Shown here: positions 1-12,200 of the stretch, piece by piece | Layout: every line of letters starts with the position of its first letter | How positions within the stretch are numbered: the first letter of the stretch is position 1 | Assembly: GCA_037176705.1 (NCBI GenBank) | Contig: CM073897.1 | Coordinates: 42,844,488 to 42,908,487, forward strand | Source: Molossus alvarezi | Lineage: Eukaryota > Chordata > Mammalia > Chiroptera > Molossidae | Reading direction: 5' to 3' | DNA length: 64,000 nucleotides | Program-made: the position numbers and the translations under genes | Notes under the pieces: model-generated | Seen by the model: only the letters and a program-made list of their open reading frames with translations | Databases searched by the model: none | Told to the model about the DNA's origin: nothing

Positions 1-53
1 ATGTGAACAAAAAATGAAAAAATGTCCTCGGGTGAGGATAAAAAACAAAAAAA
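1..53 (+). mobile_element. Ves SINE, 3' tail only (window edge)
   Basis: GTCCTCGGGTGAGGAT and the A-rich tail of a copy whose head lies left of the window. The copy at 63-302 follows directly in the same direction. Confidence 0.85.
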
Positions 54-62
54 TGTTGGTTT

Positions 63-302
63 GGCCTTGGCCGGTTTGACTCAACGGTTGGAGTGTCGGC
101 CTGCGGACCAGAGAGTCCTGGGTTCGGTTCCCGCTAAGGACACGTTCCTTGGTTGCAGTTTGTCCCGGCCCTGGTTCGGTCATGTGGGAGGCAGCCACTT
201 GATGTGTCCCTTTCACGTCAATGTTTCTCTCTTTCTTCCTCCCACTCTCTCTGAACAAAAAAATGGAAAAATGTCCTCGAGTGAGGATTTAAAAAAAAAA
301 AA
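63..302 (+). mobile_element. Ves SINE, full length
   Basis: Head from GGCCTTGGCCGGTTTGACTC, B-box-like GGTTCGGTTCCC, CT-rich middle and A-tail 291-302. Confidence 0.93.
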
Positions 303-540
303 GAATGATGATTTGATTTACATATATAGTGAAATGATTACCACAATAGGTTTAGCTAATAACCATTATCTCGTATAGATACAATAAAAAGAAAAGAAAA
401 AATGTCTCCTTGTGATGAGAACTCATAGGATTTACCTTTTTAACAACTTTCCTATATATCATATAGCTGTGTTAACTATAAAGTCATCATGCGATATAGT
501 ATATCCCTAGTATTTACTTATATAACTGGAAATTTGTACC

Positions 541-790
541 TCTTTTTTTTTTTAATCCTTACCCAAGGATATTTTTTCATTTTTGTTCAGATAGTGTGGG
601 AGGGGGAAAGGGAGAGAGAGAGAGAAACATTGATGTGAGAGAGACACATTGACTGGCTGCCTCCCATAGGGGACCTCACCAGGACCAGGGATGAACTGCA
701 AATGAGGTATGTGCCCTTGACCAGAATTGAACCCTTGACTCATTGGTCTGCAGGCTGATGCTCTAACTGCTGAGCCAAATGGGCCAGGGC
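541..790 (-). mobile_element. Ves SINE, full length
   Basis: T-run 543-553, head ends GGGCCAGGGC at 790. Flanked by AATTTGTA (531-538 and 793-800), inside the inverted L1. Confidence 0.93.
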
Positions 791-1063
791 AAAATTTGTA
801 TCTTTGGACCACATTCCTCCAATCCCTCCCACCCTACCCTCTGTGTCTGGTAATCACAAATCTGATCTCTTTTTCTGAGTTTTTTTCTCTTTTCTTTTCA
901 GATTTTATATTAAAGTGAGATCATACAGTTATTGTCTTTCTCTGACTTACTTCACTTAGTATGGTACTTCCTAGGTCCATACATGTTGTTGCAAATGGCA
1001 AGATTTCATTTTTTTTTTATGGCCAAGTATTATTCCACTACATATATATAATTCCACCATACA

Positions 1064-1066
<3 letters not shown>

Positions 1067-1106
<40 letters not shown>
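1067..1106. repeat. (CA)n microsatellite
   Basis: About 20 CA units with one early interruption, inside the inverted L1. Neighbouring T/A-rich variants (TATATATA before, CACACACATA after) suggest growth from an L1 sequence. Likely polymorphic. Confidence 0.9.
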
Positions 1107-1107
<1 letters not shown>

Positions 1108-1283
1108 AATAGATACCTATATATTCACACACACATACCACATTTTCTTTATCCTTTTGTCTGTTAGTGGACACTTAGTGTACCTCCTTATCTCGCTATT
1201 GTAAATAATGCTTCAGTGAACACAAGAATGCATATATCTATGTGAATTAGTTTTGTATTTCTTCAGTCAATACCCCAAAGTGG

Positions 1284-1520
1284 GCCCTGGCTGGTTTGGC
1301 TCAGTGGTTTGAGCGTCGGCCTGTGGACCAGAGAGTCCCGGGTTCGATTGCCGCTAAGGGCACATACCTCGGTTGCAGTTTGTCCCCAACCCCGGTTGGG
1401 GTCTTGGTGGTGGCATTCAGTCTATGTGTCTCACACTGATGTTTCTCTCTTTCTTCCCCTCTCTCTCTGAAGATAAATGCAAAAAAAGTCCTTGGGTGAG
1501 GATATAAAAAAAAAAAAAAA
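1284..1520 (+). mobile_element. Ves SINE, full length
   Basis: Starts GCCCTGGCTGGTTTGGCTC, A-tail to 1520. Interrupts the inverted L1. No clear TSD. Confidence 0.92.
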
Positions 1521-2328
1521 GAATATTCAGAAGTGGAATTGCTCAGTCATAGGATAGTTTTGTTTTTAATTTTTTTTGTAACCTCCATACTGTTTTCCAT
1601 AGTGGCTGCACCAGCAATCCCACCAACAGTGCATAAGGTTTCCCTTTTCTCCATGTTCTTACCAACACTTGTTTGTTGATTTATTGATTATAACCATTCT
1701 GACAGGCATTAGGTGATACCTGATTGTGGTTTTAATTTGCATTTCTCTGATGATTAGTGATGCTCAACATCTGTTCATATGTCTATTGGCCATCTGTCCT
1801 CTTTGAAGAAGTGTCTATTCAGGTCCTTTGCCCATTTTTTAAGTGGATCGTTTTATTGGTGTTGAGTCATATGAGTTCTTTATAAATTTTGGGTATTAAA
1901 CCCTTATCAGATATATCACTGGCAAATATCTTCTTTCATTCAGTAGGTTGTCTTCTGTTTTGTTGGTTTCCTTTGCTGTAGGAAAACCTTATTATCAGGA
2001 ATTGAGATGATTCAAATCTGAGCTGCAGTCCCTACCAAAGTCTGTGTATTTTTATTTCACTCTTACTCATATTGTTGTGTCTTTTGGGGTCCTGATCCAA
2101 TGGAGTTTATTAGGCTGCCCTAGCTGCCCCTACTATCCTTCAGCCTTTCACTCTAGTAATTGCTCCCTTGGCCTCTCCTGGCTGTCAGAAGCATTGCTTA
2201 CTTTGCCTCTTATCCATCTATCCTCTCACCTCCCCCAGTGTCAGAACCTCAGGAAAAAGCAGCCCCAAATTCCAGGTGAACTTGCTTTGGTCTGTGACCT
2301 TCCTTGTATGATCTTTGTTCTTTAACTC

Positions 2329-2575
2329 TTTTTTTTTTCCCCTCACTTGAGGACATTTTTTCATTGGTTTTTAGATAGACTGGAAGGGAGGGAGGGAGGG
2401 AGAGAGAGAAAAACATCGGTGTGAGAGAGATACATTGACTGGTTGCCACCCACACGACTCATACCGGGGCCAGGGACAAACTGCAACTGAGGTACATGCC
2501 CTTAGCGGGAACCGAACCTGGACCTCTCTGGTCCGCAGGCCGATGCTCTAACCGCTGAGCTAAACCGGCCTGGGC
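2329..2575 (-). mobile_element. Ves SINE, full length
   Basis: T-run 2329-2338, head ends CCGGCCTGGGC. Forms an inverted pair with the + copy 124 bases to the right. Confidence 0.93.
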
Positions 2576-2698
2576 AGGACAGGTACTTTTAATTCCAAAA
2601 GCACATTTCCGTTTAAAGTTAATGACATGAAAAAGGCATAAAAAATTTCCATTCATTTTGCAGTATTTGGGTGTAACATTACTGATTAAGAAAGCACT

Positions 2699-2980
2699 GT
2701 CTTGCCATGGCTGGTTTGGCTCAGTGGTTAAGAGCGTTGGCCTGCGAACCAGAGAGGCCCGGGTTTGGTTCCAGCTAAGGGCATGTGCCTCGGTTGCAGT
2801 TTGTCCCCAGCCCTGGTTGGGTTTGTGTGGGTGGCAGCCAATCGATGTGTCTCTCTTATGTTGATGTTTCTCTCTCTCTCTTCCTCTCTCTCTCTCCCGC
2901 TCTATCTGAAGATGAATGCAAAAATGTCCTTGGGTGAGGATTAAAAATAAATAAATAAAAACAAACACATTTAAAAAAAA
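2699..2980 (+). mobile_element. Ves SINE with perfect TSD
   Basis: TSD AAGAAAGCACT at 2688-2698 and 2981-2991. The tail is a mixed AAAT/A run. Closest SINE upstream of the first INTS4 exon in the window. Confidence 0.95.
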
Positions 2981-3126
2981 AAGAAAGCACTATTTTCTGA
3001 AGTATATAAAGTTAAAACTTTAGAATGCTTGGGTCATTGACCTCTTTTGAAATGTTAGTTTCCTATGTTCTGCTTTTGGTTAGCTGAGAATAGCTTCAAG
3101 GTAACAAATAGCTTCTTTTGTTCCAG

Positions 3127-3244
3127 GAGAATGATCCATCCGTGAGACTGAAAATTGCATCATTATTGGGGTTATTATCAAAGACTGCAGGATTTTCACC
3201 AGACTGTATTATGGATGATGCCATTAACATCCTGCAGAATGAAA
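3127..3244 (+). CDS. INTS4: INTS4 internal exon (about residues 83-121)
   Basis: Encodes [20 protein letters not shown]...[10 protein letters not shown], the first HEAT-like helical pair in the window. The acceptor is TTCCAG before 3127 and the donor is GTAAGT at 3245. The exon ends with one base of a split Lys codon (A|AG). It is probably exon 3 of the gene, a number inferred from the missing ~82 N-terminal residues. A Ves SINE with its TSD ends 136 bases upstream. Confidence 0.96.
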
Positions 3245-6200
3245 GTAAGTGCAATTTAAAAGCTGCACAATTAGAGCAGAAATGCTTAATTCCTTTTGTA
3301 TAGAATTTAAAACAAATATTGTTGTGTTGGTATTAAAAAAGAAATTTGAGGATCATTCAACAAACCTATGTGTATACATTTACATTAAAGTTAAAATGTA
3401 GTTGTGTTTTTTCCTAATAGCTATCCTTTATTGATCTCTACCAAGTGCCATATGCTTAAAGTATTTTACATATGATGGAAGGTAGATGTTATTGTCTTTA
3501 TTTTATAGGTGGGGAAAATGAAGTTCACAGAAGTTAACTTGTTAAAGGTTAAGTAGTATGGGACACAGGTGATATCTTGTTGAGCGTGCACATTAACTCA
3601 GAAGCCATGAGAGGTGCTGTCCTGGTCATATGTGGTCTCTCACAGTTCAGTTTCTATAAAAGTGACATCTGCCAGATTTCACATGTTGTTGCTTCTTCTG
3701 TTTGTTCCCAGTAACATTATTTCTGTGTTCAGGTGAAATGGAAAAATACTTCACCTTTTTAATGTTTTTTATTATTTTTCTGTTTTTTGTAATCCTCACC
3801 TGAGGATATTTTTTCCATTGATTTTCTTCAGATAGAGTGGGAGGGAGGAAGGGAGGAAGAGAGAAAGAGAGAAACATTGATGTGAAAGAGACACATTGAT
3901 TGGTTGCCTCCCTCATGACCCCTACTGGGGCTGGGGATCGAACTTGCAACTGAGGTACATGCTCCTGACTCAAGACTCAAGACTCCTTGGTCCACTGGCT
4001 GATGCTCTAACCACTGAGCAAAAGCTGCCAGGGCTTAAAAAATTTTTTTTTTATCCTTACCCAAGGACATTTTTTTTCATTTATATTCAAATAGAGTGGG
4101 AGGGAGAGAGGGAGGAAGAGAGAGAGAGAGAGAAACATCAATATGAGAGAGACACATCGACTGGCTGCCACCCGCATGACCCCATCTGTGGCTGAGGACA
4201 AACTTCAACTGAGGTATGTGCCCTTAACGGGAACCGAACCCAGGATTTTCTGGTCTGTGAGCCAATCCTCTACTGCTGGACCAAATCAGCCAGGGCAAAA
4301 AAATTTTTATGGACAAGATTCTGTTATAGAGTTAGTGCCTCAATTACCTTAATATTTAAAATTAAGTAAAAAGAAAACTACTTTGCCCTGGCCGGTTTGG
4401 CTCAACAGTTAGAGTGTCGGTCCATGGACCAGAGAGTCCCGGGTTCGGTTTCCGCTAAGGGCACGTACCTTGGTTGCAGTTTGTCCCCAGACCCGGTTGG
4501 AGTCGTGTGGGTGGCGACCACTCGATGTCTCTTTCTCACATCAATCTTTCTCTCTCTCTGTCTTCTCTCTTCCCTTCCTCCTGCTCTATCTGAAGATGAA
4601 TGCAAAAGTGTCCTTGGGTGAGGATTAAAAAAATAAATAAATAAAAGTACTTTGGTCCTGGCCCATGTGGCTCAGTTGGTTGGAGTGTTGTCCTGTGCAC
4701 CACAAGGTGGTGGGTTCAATTCCCAGTCAGGGCAGAAACCTAGGTTGTGGGTTTGATCTCTGGTCCCAGCATGTATGGGAGGCAACTGATTGATGTTTCT
4801 CTCTCACATTGATGTTTCTCTCTCTCTCCCCTCTTCTCTATAAAAATAAATGAAAAATATTAAAAAGAAAAGTGCTTTATAAAATATACAATCAAGATAT
4901 CTCATGGCAGCCCCAGTTGGGTGGCTCAGTTGGTTAGAGTGTTGTCCCGTACACCAAAAAGGTTTTGGGTTCAATTTCCAGTCAGGACACATACATAGGT
5001 TGTGGGTTTGATCCCTGGTACCAGCCTGTGTAGGAGGCAACCCATTGATGTTTCTCTCTTTCTTTAAAATTAATAAACATATCCTCAGGTGCGGATTAAA
5101 AAAAATAAAAGATATCTCATGGTATATTAAAAGAAAAATCTTAAGCCGGCCAGTGTGGCTTAGTGGATTGAGTGTCGTCCCATGGACTGAGAGATCCTGG
5201 TTCCATTCCCGGTCAGGGCACATGCCAGCGTTGTGGGCTCGTTCCCCAGTGGGGGGCATGCAGGAGGCAACCGATAGATGTCTCTCTCTCACACTGATGT
5301 TTTTCTCTCTCTCTCAAAAAAAAAAAATAATAATAATACAAGAAAAATCTTAATAGCAAAAAAAGAGAAAGAAACCTTTTATTGCTATTTCTGAAAATAT
5401 TGTAATTTGTTTAAATTAGTTGTGGTTTCAGAGAATGGTTTTATTTCATTTTGGATACACCTATATAAACAAATGAGACTATACTGGACAACATTTAGTT
5501 TATAAATTTAAGAGGTTATAGAGAAATAATAGGCCAGTGAACTCTGAGCCAGTCTAAATTTATTTATTGTACAACTGTTGACAAATATCTTACATATGTG
5601 GCTCATTGGCTGAAGTTGCGAACTTTTTAAATATTTTGTTAGAAATAACTTTATATTGAAATTTGTACTTGTATTGAATTTTGACTAGCAACTGTTTTTT
5701 AACCCTCACCCAAGGATATGTTTTTATTGATTTTAGAGAGAGAGGAAGGGGGAGAGAGAGAGAGGAACATTGCTGTGAGAGAGAAACATTGATTGGTTGC
5801 CAGGGATTAAACCTGCAACCTAGATATGTGCCTTGACTGGGAATCGAACCCACAGCCTTTTTGGTGTTTGGGACAACACTCCAACCGACTGAGCCACCTG
5901 GTCAGGGGTCGACTGAAGACTTTTAATTTGTAGGAAACAATGAAAGTTTTTGTTTTGTTTAATTTTCTTAAGAAGGGAGTCTGTTATTGTAATGCCAATA
6001 TAACCACATTAAAGAAAATTTTTCATTTTCATAAAAAAATTTGTTTTACATATTATCTTTTATATGGTTGTGCTTATAGTGAATGTACTATTTTGTGTTT
6101 TACTGTTTTCATTTAACATATAATTTTTTCCATGTTTCTACATTACCTTCATAATATTTATAGTGTAGATAATATATTAAATACCGAAAGGTACAATAGC

Positions 6201-9200
6201 ATGTTTCTAATTTTTTGCTTTTTAGATAGTGGCAAAATAAAAAAAAAACAAACTTCTTTTAAAGTCACCAAAACAATGCCCTGGCCGGTTTGGCTCAGCG
6301 GTTAGAGCGTCAGCCTACGGTCCGGAGAGACCCGGGTTCGGTTCCCGCTAAGGGCACGTACTTCGGTTGCAGTTTGTCCCCGGCCCTGGTTGGTCGTGCG
6401 GGTGGCAGCCACTCGATGTGTCCCTTCACGTTGATGTCTCTCTCTCTCTCTCTCTTCCTCTCTCTTCCTCTCTTTCCCTCCCACTCTATCTGTACAAAAA
6501 ATGGAAAAATATCCTCGGGTGAGGATAAAAAACAAAACAAAACAAAAAATAAAGTCACCAAAACAGTTACATTGCCTCAATACCGAAGTATCCTGTTTTT
6601 TCATGGAAAGTTCTTAAAGTAGTGCTATCTATATGCATGCAAGGATTTCATACTTTGGGGTTGGGAATTACATAGAGCCATAGATATAAGTGGCCTTATT
6701 GAGATATCTTGCCTAAATCCTTCATTTTGCAGGTGATAGAAACAAAGTCCTAGAAAGATGAAGTGAGTTTAAATGAGTTCAGTTAGCTAAGAAGTAGCAA
6801 AATTGAGAACCTAGGCCATTGCTCTATCATATAGACCATGGTTTACTGACACTTTTCCTCCAAAATAGAACATTATGAGTTAATTTTGCTGCATATATCA
6901 TCCTAGCCTTTGAAAGAAAGAGACTCAACCTATGCAGTATACTTAGAAATAACTGTTTAACTTTTTGTTAAATATTCTAATTTTGTTTCTCACTTAATTG
7001 TAAGAGATTTGATCTAGGTCTCTTCCTAGTTTCCAGTTCCTTGCCTACCTAGATTCATAGAAGATAGAACTGGAAGAGACCATAGAGATCATCTAGTTCA
7101 AGACCTTTACTTCATAGCTAAGGAACATAAACTCCAGGGAGATAAAGTGACTGCTAAAGTCACTCTGTAGTATTGTGGCTTAGAGTTAAGCCACAGACTT
7201 AGAATTAAGAGTCTCTCGATTATCAGTCTAGTGTGTACTTTCAAATCTAAGAGTGTGGTCCACACTCTGGACCAGAAGTCTTTCATTTCATTTCATCATA
7301 TGTATGGGTTCTGTAACTCATGGGCAAACACTGGGCAAGGCACTTATGGGGTGTTATGTATATCTGCTTCTCTAGTATGTTTTATACCACTAATGGTAAC
7401 TAACCTTGTTTTAGAGGAGGTATAATCAGAATACTGTGGAACGGAGGAGAGTGAGATCATTGTTGACTGATGGGAATCTAGAAAGGCTTAGTGTGGAGGT
7501 GCATTTGGAAAGTCAGAGATGGGCAGGGTAGTGCCAAGAGGAAACATTATGATAAAGGTAGAGTTCAAACTTGGGCTTTAGCATTTTGACTTTTCTAACA
7601 TAGACATCGTGGAGCAGATAAATAGATTAGCAAGTCTTTCTCAATGTGATCTGGAATCAATTTATTGACCACTTCTTTTAAGTCATTTGTCTGCACCTCT
7701 GGGGTCATGATTTCCATCTTCTTCTGGATTTGGCAGATGTGTTGATGCTGAGCAGAAGAGGTCTGCTGACTCTGATTGTTGTGTGCTTTAGTAAAACCAA
7801 CACTGAATAGATGAAGCAAATAACTATTGGTGTCTTGAATCAACACAAACTTCATTCATGGTCTGCCATTTAAAAAAATTTTTTTTCCTTATTGATTTTA
7901 GAGAGAGAGGAAGTGAAAAGGAGAGAGAGATGGAAACATCGACAATTGGCCGCCTTCTGCATGCCCCCCACTGGGGATCAGGCCCACAACCTTGGCATGT
8001 GTCCTGACCGGGAATCGAACTGGTAACCTCTTGGTGCATGGGTCGACGCTCAACCACTGAGCCACACCGGCTGGACTGGCCTGCCATTTTTGACCATGGA
8101 GCACATTTTGTCATGGATAAGATCCATGGCATGGAAATTAGTCAGGCAGTCTTTGCCCTGAACATCCTCACTAATTAGATTGAACTTTCTTTTCTTTTTT
8201 ATCCTCACCTGAGGACATCTTTCCATTTTTTGTTCAGATAGAGTGGGAGGGAGGGAGAGAGAGAGAGAGAAACATCGACGTGAAAGGGACACATCGAGTG
8301 GTTGCCACCCGGCTGACCCAATCAGGGCGAGGGACAAACTGCAACCGAGGTATGTGCCCCTAGCGGGAACCGAACCCGGGTCTCTCTGGACCGCAGGCCA
8401 ACGCTCTAACCGCTGAGACAAACTGGCCAGGGCAGATTGAACTTTCTAACTGCAACTTTATTGTTCTGCATATCAGCTAAGCCCACTTCAAAAACATGAC
8501 CCTTGAGACTGTCAGATATGATTTTTGTTCCTTGAGTTCTTGTGACTAGTTTTTTTTTATTTTTTTTTAAAATTTTTTATTCTTTATTGATTTTTAGAGA
8601 GAGAGAGAGGAGAGATAGAAACATCGATGAGAGAGAACATTGATTGGCCGCCTCTTGCATGCCCTCCACTGGGGATTGGGCCCACAACCTGGGGATGTGC
8701 CCTGACAGGAATCGAACTGGCAACCTCTTGGTGCATGGGTCAATGTTCAACCACTGAGGCACAGAGGCTGGACCTTGTGACCAGTTTTATTAATCCTTAC
8801 CTGAGAATATTTTATTTCCCATTGATTTTTAGACAGAGTGAAAAGGAGGGAGGGAAGTGGGGGGAGAGAGGGAAAGAGAGAGAAACATTGATGTGAGAGA
8901 GACACATTGATTGTTGCCTCCCACACACGCTTTGACTGGGGCTGGAAATTGAACCTGTGACCCCTCAGTGTGTGGGCCAAAACTAACTACTGATCTACAT
9001 TGGTCAGGGCATTTATTTGTTTTTTAAGTTGATTTTAGAGCCCTGGCTGGTTTGGCTCATTGGTTAGAGCATCAGCCCTGGGACCAAAGGGTAATGGGTT
9101 CGATTCCCAGTCAGGGGCAATGTACCTGGGTTGTAGGTTCCATCCCCAGCCCTGGTCTGGGTCATCTGGGAGACCAAACAGTGTGTCTCTCACATCATGT

Positions 9201-12200
9201 TTCTCCCTCTTCCTGTCTCTGTCCCTGTCCCTGTCCCTGTGTCCACTCTATCTAAAATCAAAGGAAAAAATCCTCGAGTGAGAATTAATAAATAAAGAAT
9301 ACTATCTTTGTTCTCAAGGTTCTTTTAATTTCCTGTTTTATTTCATTATTTTTAAAATTCTCACCTGAGGACATTTTCTTATTTATCTTCAGATAGAGTG
9401 GGAAGGAAGGAGAGAGAGGGGGAGAGAGAAGCGGGGGGGGGCATTGACTGGTTTCCTCACGCATGACCCCGACCAGGGCCAGGGATGAACCGCAACTGAG
9501 GTATGTGCCCTCACTGGAGTTGAACCTGCAACTCTTGGGTCTGTGGGATGACGCTCTAACCACTGAGCAGACCAGCCAGAGCTAGTTTTCTGTTTTTATT
9601 ATTATTAGTATTATTATTTTTTATCCTCACCTGAGGACATTTTTCAATATTTTGTTCAGATAGAGTGGGAGGGAGAGAGAGAGAGAGAGAAACATTGACG
9701 TGAAAGAGACACATCGAGTGGCTGCCACCCACACGACCCAACCAGGGCCAGGGAGAAACGGCAACTGAGGTACATGCCCTTAGCGGGAACCGAACCTAGG
9801 TCTCTCCAGACTGCAGGCCGACGCTCTAACCGCTGAGCCAAACCAGCCAGGGCTAGTTTTCTGTTTTAATTGGATATGAAAATAAGTGTAGTCAAGTGTT
9901 ATAGCTGATGTAGGGGGTGCAGTGGAAGCATGAAGGAGAAAATAATCTATTCTTGGGGAAGAGGAAAAGCTTCATACAGGAGGTGACACTCAAGATTAGT
10001 AGGTGCTCCCTTGGGGACTGGGGTTGAGAATGGAGTTGAATGTGAGTGAAGTCATTCTAGGTAAGGAAGTTGGCCTGAGTAAAGATAGGGGGATATGAAC
10101 TGAAAGTAAGTGGAAAAAGGTAGGCAGGACTAGACATTGTAGAGGGACTGGTATGTATGTATGTGTGTATGTATGTATGCATTCCCTGCTAAGGAATTTG
10201 TACTTCATTTTGATGGCAGTGAAAAGCCCTTGTCAAGCACTAACATATCTGGAGCACTTTGGCTAACTTGTGGAGGATTCAAATATTTAGATATGATCCC
10301 TTTAGGAGCTTAGCATTTAGTTGAGGGGAATCAAGGATCAAATAGTAGAACTTAGCTGACTAAAGATTTACATTCTTTACCAAAGTAGTGATCTCCTTTT
10401 GAAATTCTACAACACAACTTTCCATCTTCCTTTCTAGAGTCTCATCAAGTCCTAGCTCAGCTGTTGGACACTTTGCTTGCAATTGGCACTAAACTCCCAG
10501 AGAATCAAGCTATCCAGATGAGATTAGTTGATGTAGCCTGCAAGGTAAGAGTATAATGGTTAGACACAGGATTGCTTCTTTCTTTCTTTCTTTTTTTTTT
10601 TTTTTTATCCTCACCTGAGGACATTTTTCGATATTTTGCTCAGATAGAGTGAGAGGGAGAGAGAGAGAGAGAAACATCGACGTGAAAGCTACACATCGAG
10701 TGGCTGCCACCCACATGACCCAACCAGGGCTGGGGACAAACTGCAACCAAGGTACATGCCCTTAGCGGGAACCGAACCCGGGTCTCTCCGGACCGCAGGC
10801 CGACGCTCTAACCGCTGAGCCAAACCGGCCAGGGCGCTTCTTTCTTGAATAGTTTTGCATTATCTGTTGGTATGAGCTGTAAGAACTGTTTAGTTCTACA
10901 ATGTAAATTTGTAACTAAGCATTGCCAAGGACTCTTAATGGTTTTAAGAGTTGTTTCTTGATGTTGGGTTAGGAATAAAGTTGAATAACTTGTTAGGAAA
11001 TGAACTTTCTCTTTTTCCCAAAAGAAAAAAAAAGTAGCTACCATGTATACTGTGTCAAATGTAAGCACTCTCCTTACTGTGGTACCTTGTATCCAGTTTT
11101 TCATTTGTTTCTCACAGTCCTTTAGGTAAAGTACTGTTATCTCTGTCTATAAAAGTGGGAATTGAGGTTTAGGGAGTTTAACTTGTTCAAGTTTTCATAG
11201 CAAGGAAGTTGCAAAACCAGTATATGAACTCTGGTTTATCTAATTCCTAAGCCCATGTTCTTTTTATTATGCTTTGTTGCCTCAATGAACAGACCAACTA
11301 GACCTAAATAAGTGTTTGGGAAAGGGTTTTTGTATTTTTTTTGTTTGTTTTTTTCAGTATTTTTTTTTTCTGATTATAAAAGAAATATATACACATTAGT
11401 TGTGCCTTTTGATTTAATTTGGAGCTTTTAATTAGCTGCTTTTTGTACATAATAGCAGCTCCAAAATCTTGTAGAATGAATTTTTGTAGTAAATTGATTT
11501 TGAGGTTATAAGAAGATAACTATGCTAGAATTGTAAAAGAATATTATATTTATAGAATTAGAACACTGTTTCCGAGCTCCAGGAAAGAGTATTCCAGTTT
11601 CCTTGATAAACAACAACAAAAACACAAGACACTTTGACAAGTATAATATTGAGAGCCTAAGTGGAAAAAACTAGGGATTGTATGTTTGAGAGAGTAAGTA
11701 TATCTCCATGTGAGAGAATATATATATATATTTGTGAGGTCATGCTTGTGAGGCAAGTGTTTTACTAAGTGGATTGTTATGCTTGAAGTAGCAGTTTCTT
11801 CAATTTGATTTAAATAAAGTTTTTATTATAAAAATGTATACTCATAGAAACTTTGGAAAGATAGTATAAAGAAAAAACTATACTCATAATTCATTACCCA
11901 AAGGTGACCATTTTTAGTCTTTTGATGTATTGCTTTCTGATTTTCTCCTTTATACAGATAGTTTGCTGTTTTTTAAACATATAGCTATAATCACATTTTG
12001 CTTTTTGTTCTTTCACGAACATTAAAGCAAAAGTATTTTCGTTATACTGTAAATGTTTTTAATGGATGCATGATATTTTGTTCCATAATTAAACTATACT
12101 TTATGTAACTTTCTTCTATTATTGGAAGTTTATGTTGTAACCAATGAGTCAAAGAAGAAATCAAAAAAGAAATTAGAAAATATTTCTAGATGAATGAAAA

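Larger units (their letters stand above)
430..1985 (-). mobile_element. L1 3' end, inverted, split by SINEs and a CA repeat
   Basis: Segments 430-540, 791-1283 and 1521-1985 read as one inverted L1: 3' UTR (GTTAACTATAAAGTCATCATG), then ORF2 C-terminal sequence (TAGTGGCTGCACCAGCAATC, TGCATTTCTCTGATGATTAG, CCTTATCAGATATATCACTG). Ves SINEs at 541-790 and 1284-1520 and a CA repeat interrupt it. 5' truncated and highly mutated. Confidence 0.75.
7561..8553 (-). pseudogene. RPS3A: RPS3A processed pseudogene, interrupted by two Ves SINEs
   Basis: Intronless, degenerate copy of ribosomal protein S3A on the - strand. Segment 8553-8434 reads like [19 protein letters not shown], segment 8190-8079 like [17 protein letters not shown] and DKMCSMVK, and segment 7871-7561 like [10 protein letters not shown], then [17 protein letters not shown] and VRKVKML. 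Stops and frameshifts are present (for example after the LIPD stretch), so it is dead. The copy lacks about the first 55 codons and the C-terminal end. Ves insertions at 7872-8078 and 8191-8433, plus one at its 5' border (8554-8773), each duplicated bits of the pseudogene. It lies antisense in an INTS4 intron and is not expected to be expressed. Confidence 0.9.

Noticed and set aside
22..378. Many 60-120 codon reading frames with a repeated motif like [27 protein letters not shown] or its reverse frame, across the whole window
   Set aside because: They are chance translations of the Ves SINE, which has few stops in some frames. The same peptide at dozens of sites on both strands is a repeat signature and not a protein family.
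961..1174. Peptides with His-Thr or Val-Cys repeats
   Set aside because: Translation of the CA/GT microsatellite.
4383..5339. CRISPR-like spaced repeats
   Set aside because: The repeated units are 200-260 bp SINEs in mixed subfamilies with their own target duplications, in a mammalian intron.
6276..6360. tRNA genes, because A-box and B-box motifs are present at each Ves head
   Set aside because: The heads do not fold to full cloverleaf tRNAs with an acceptor stem and are followed by SINE bodies. They are tRNA-derived, not tRNA genes.
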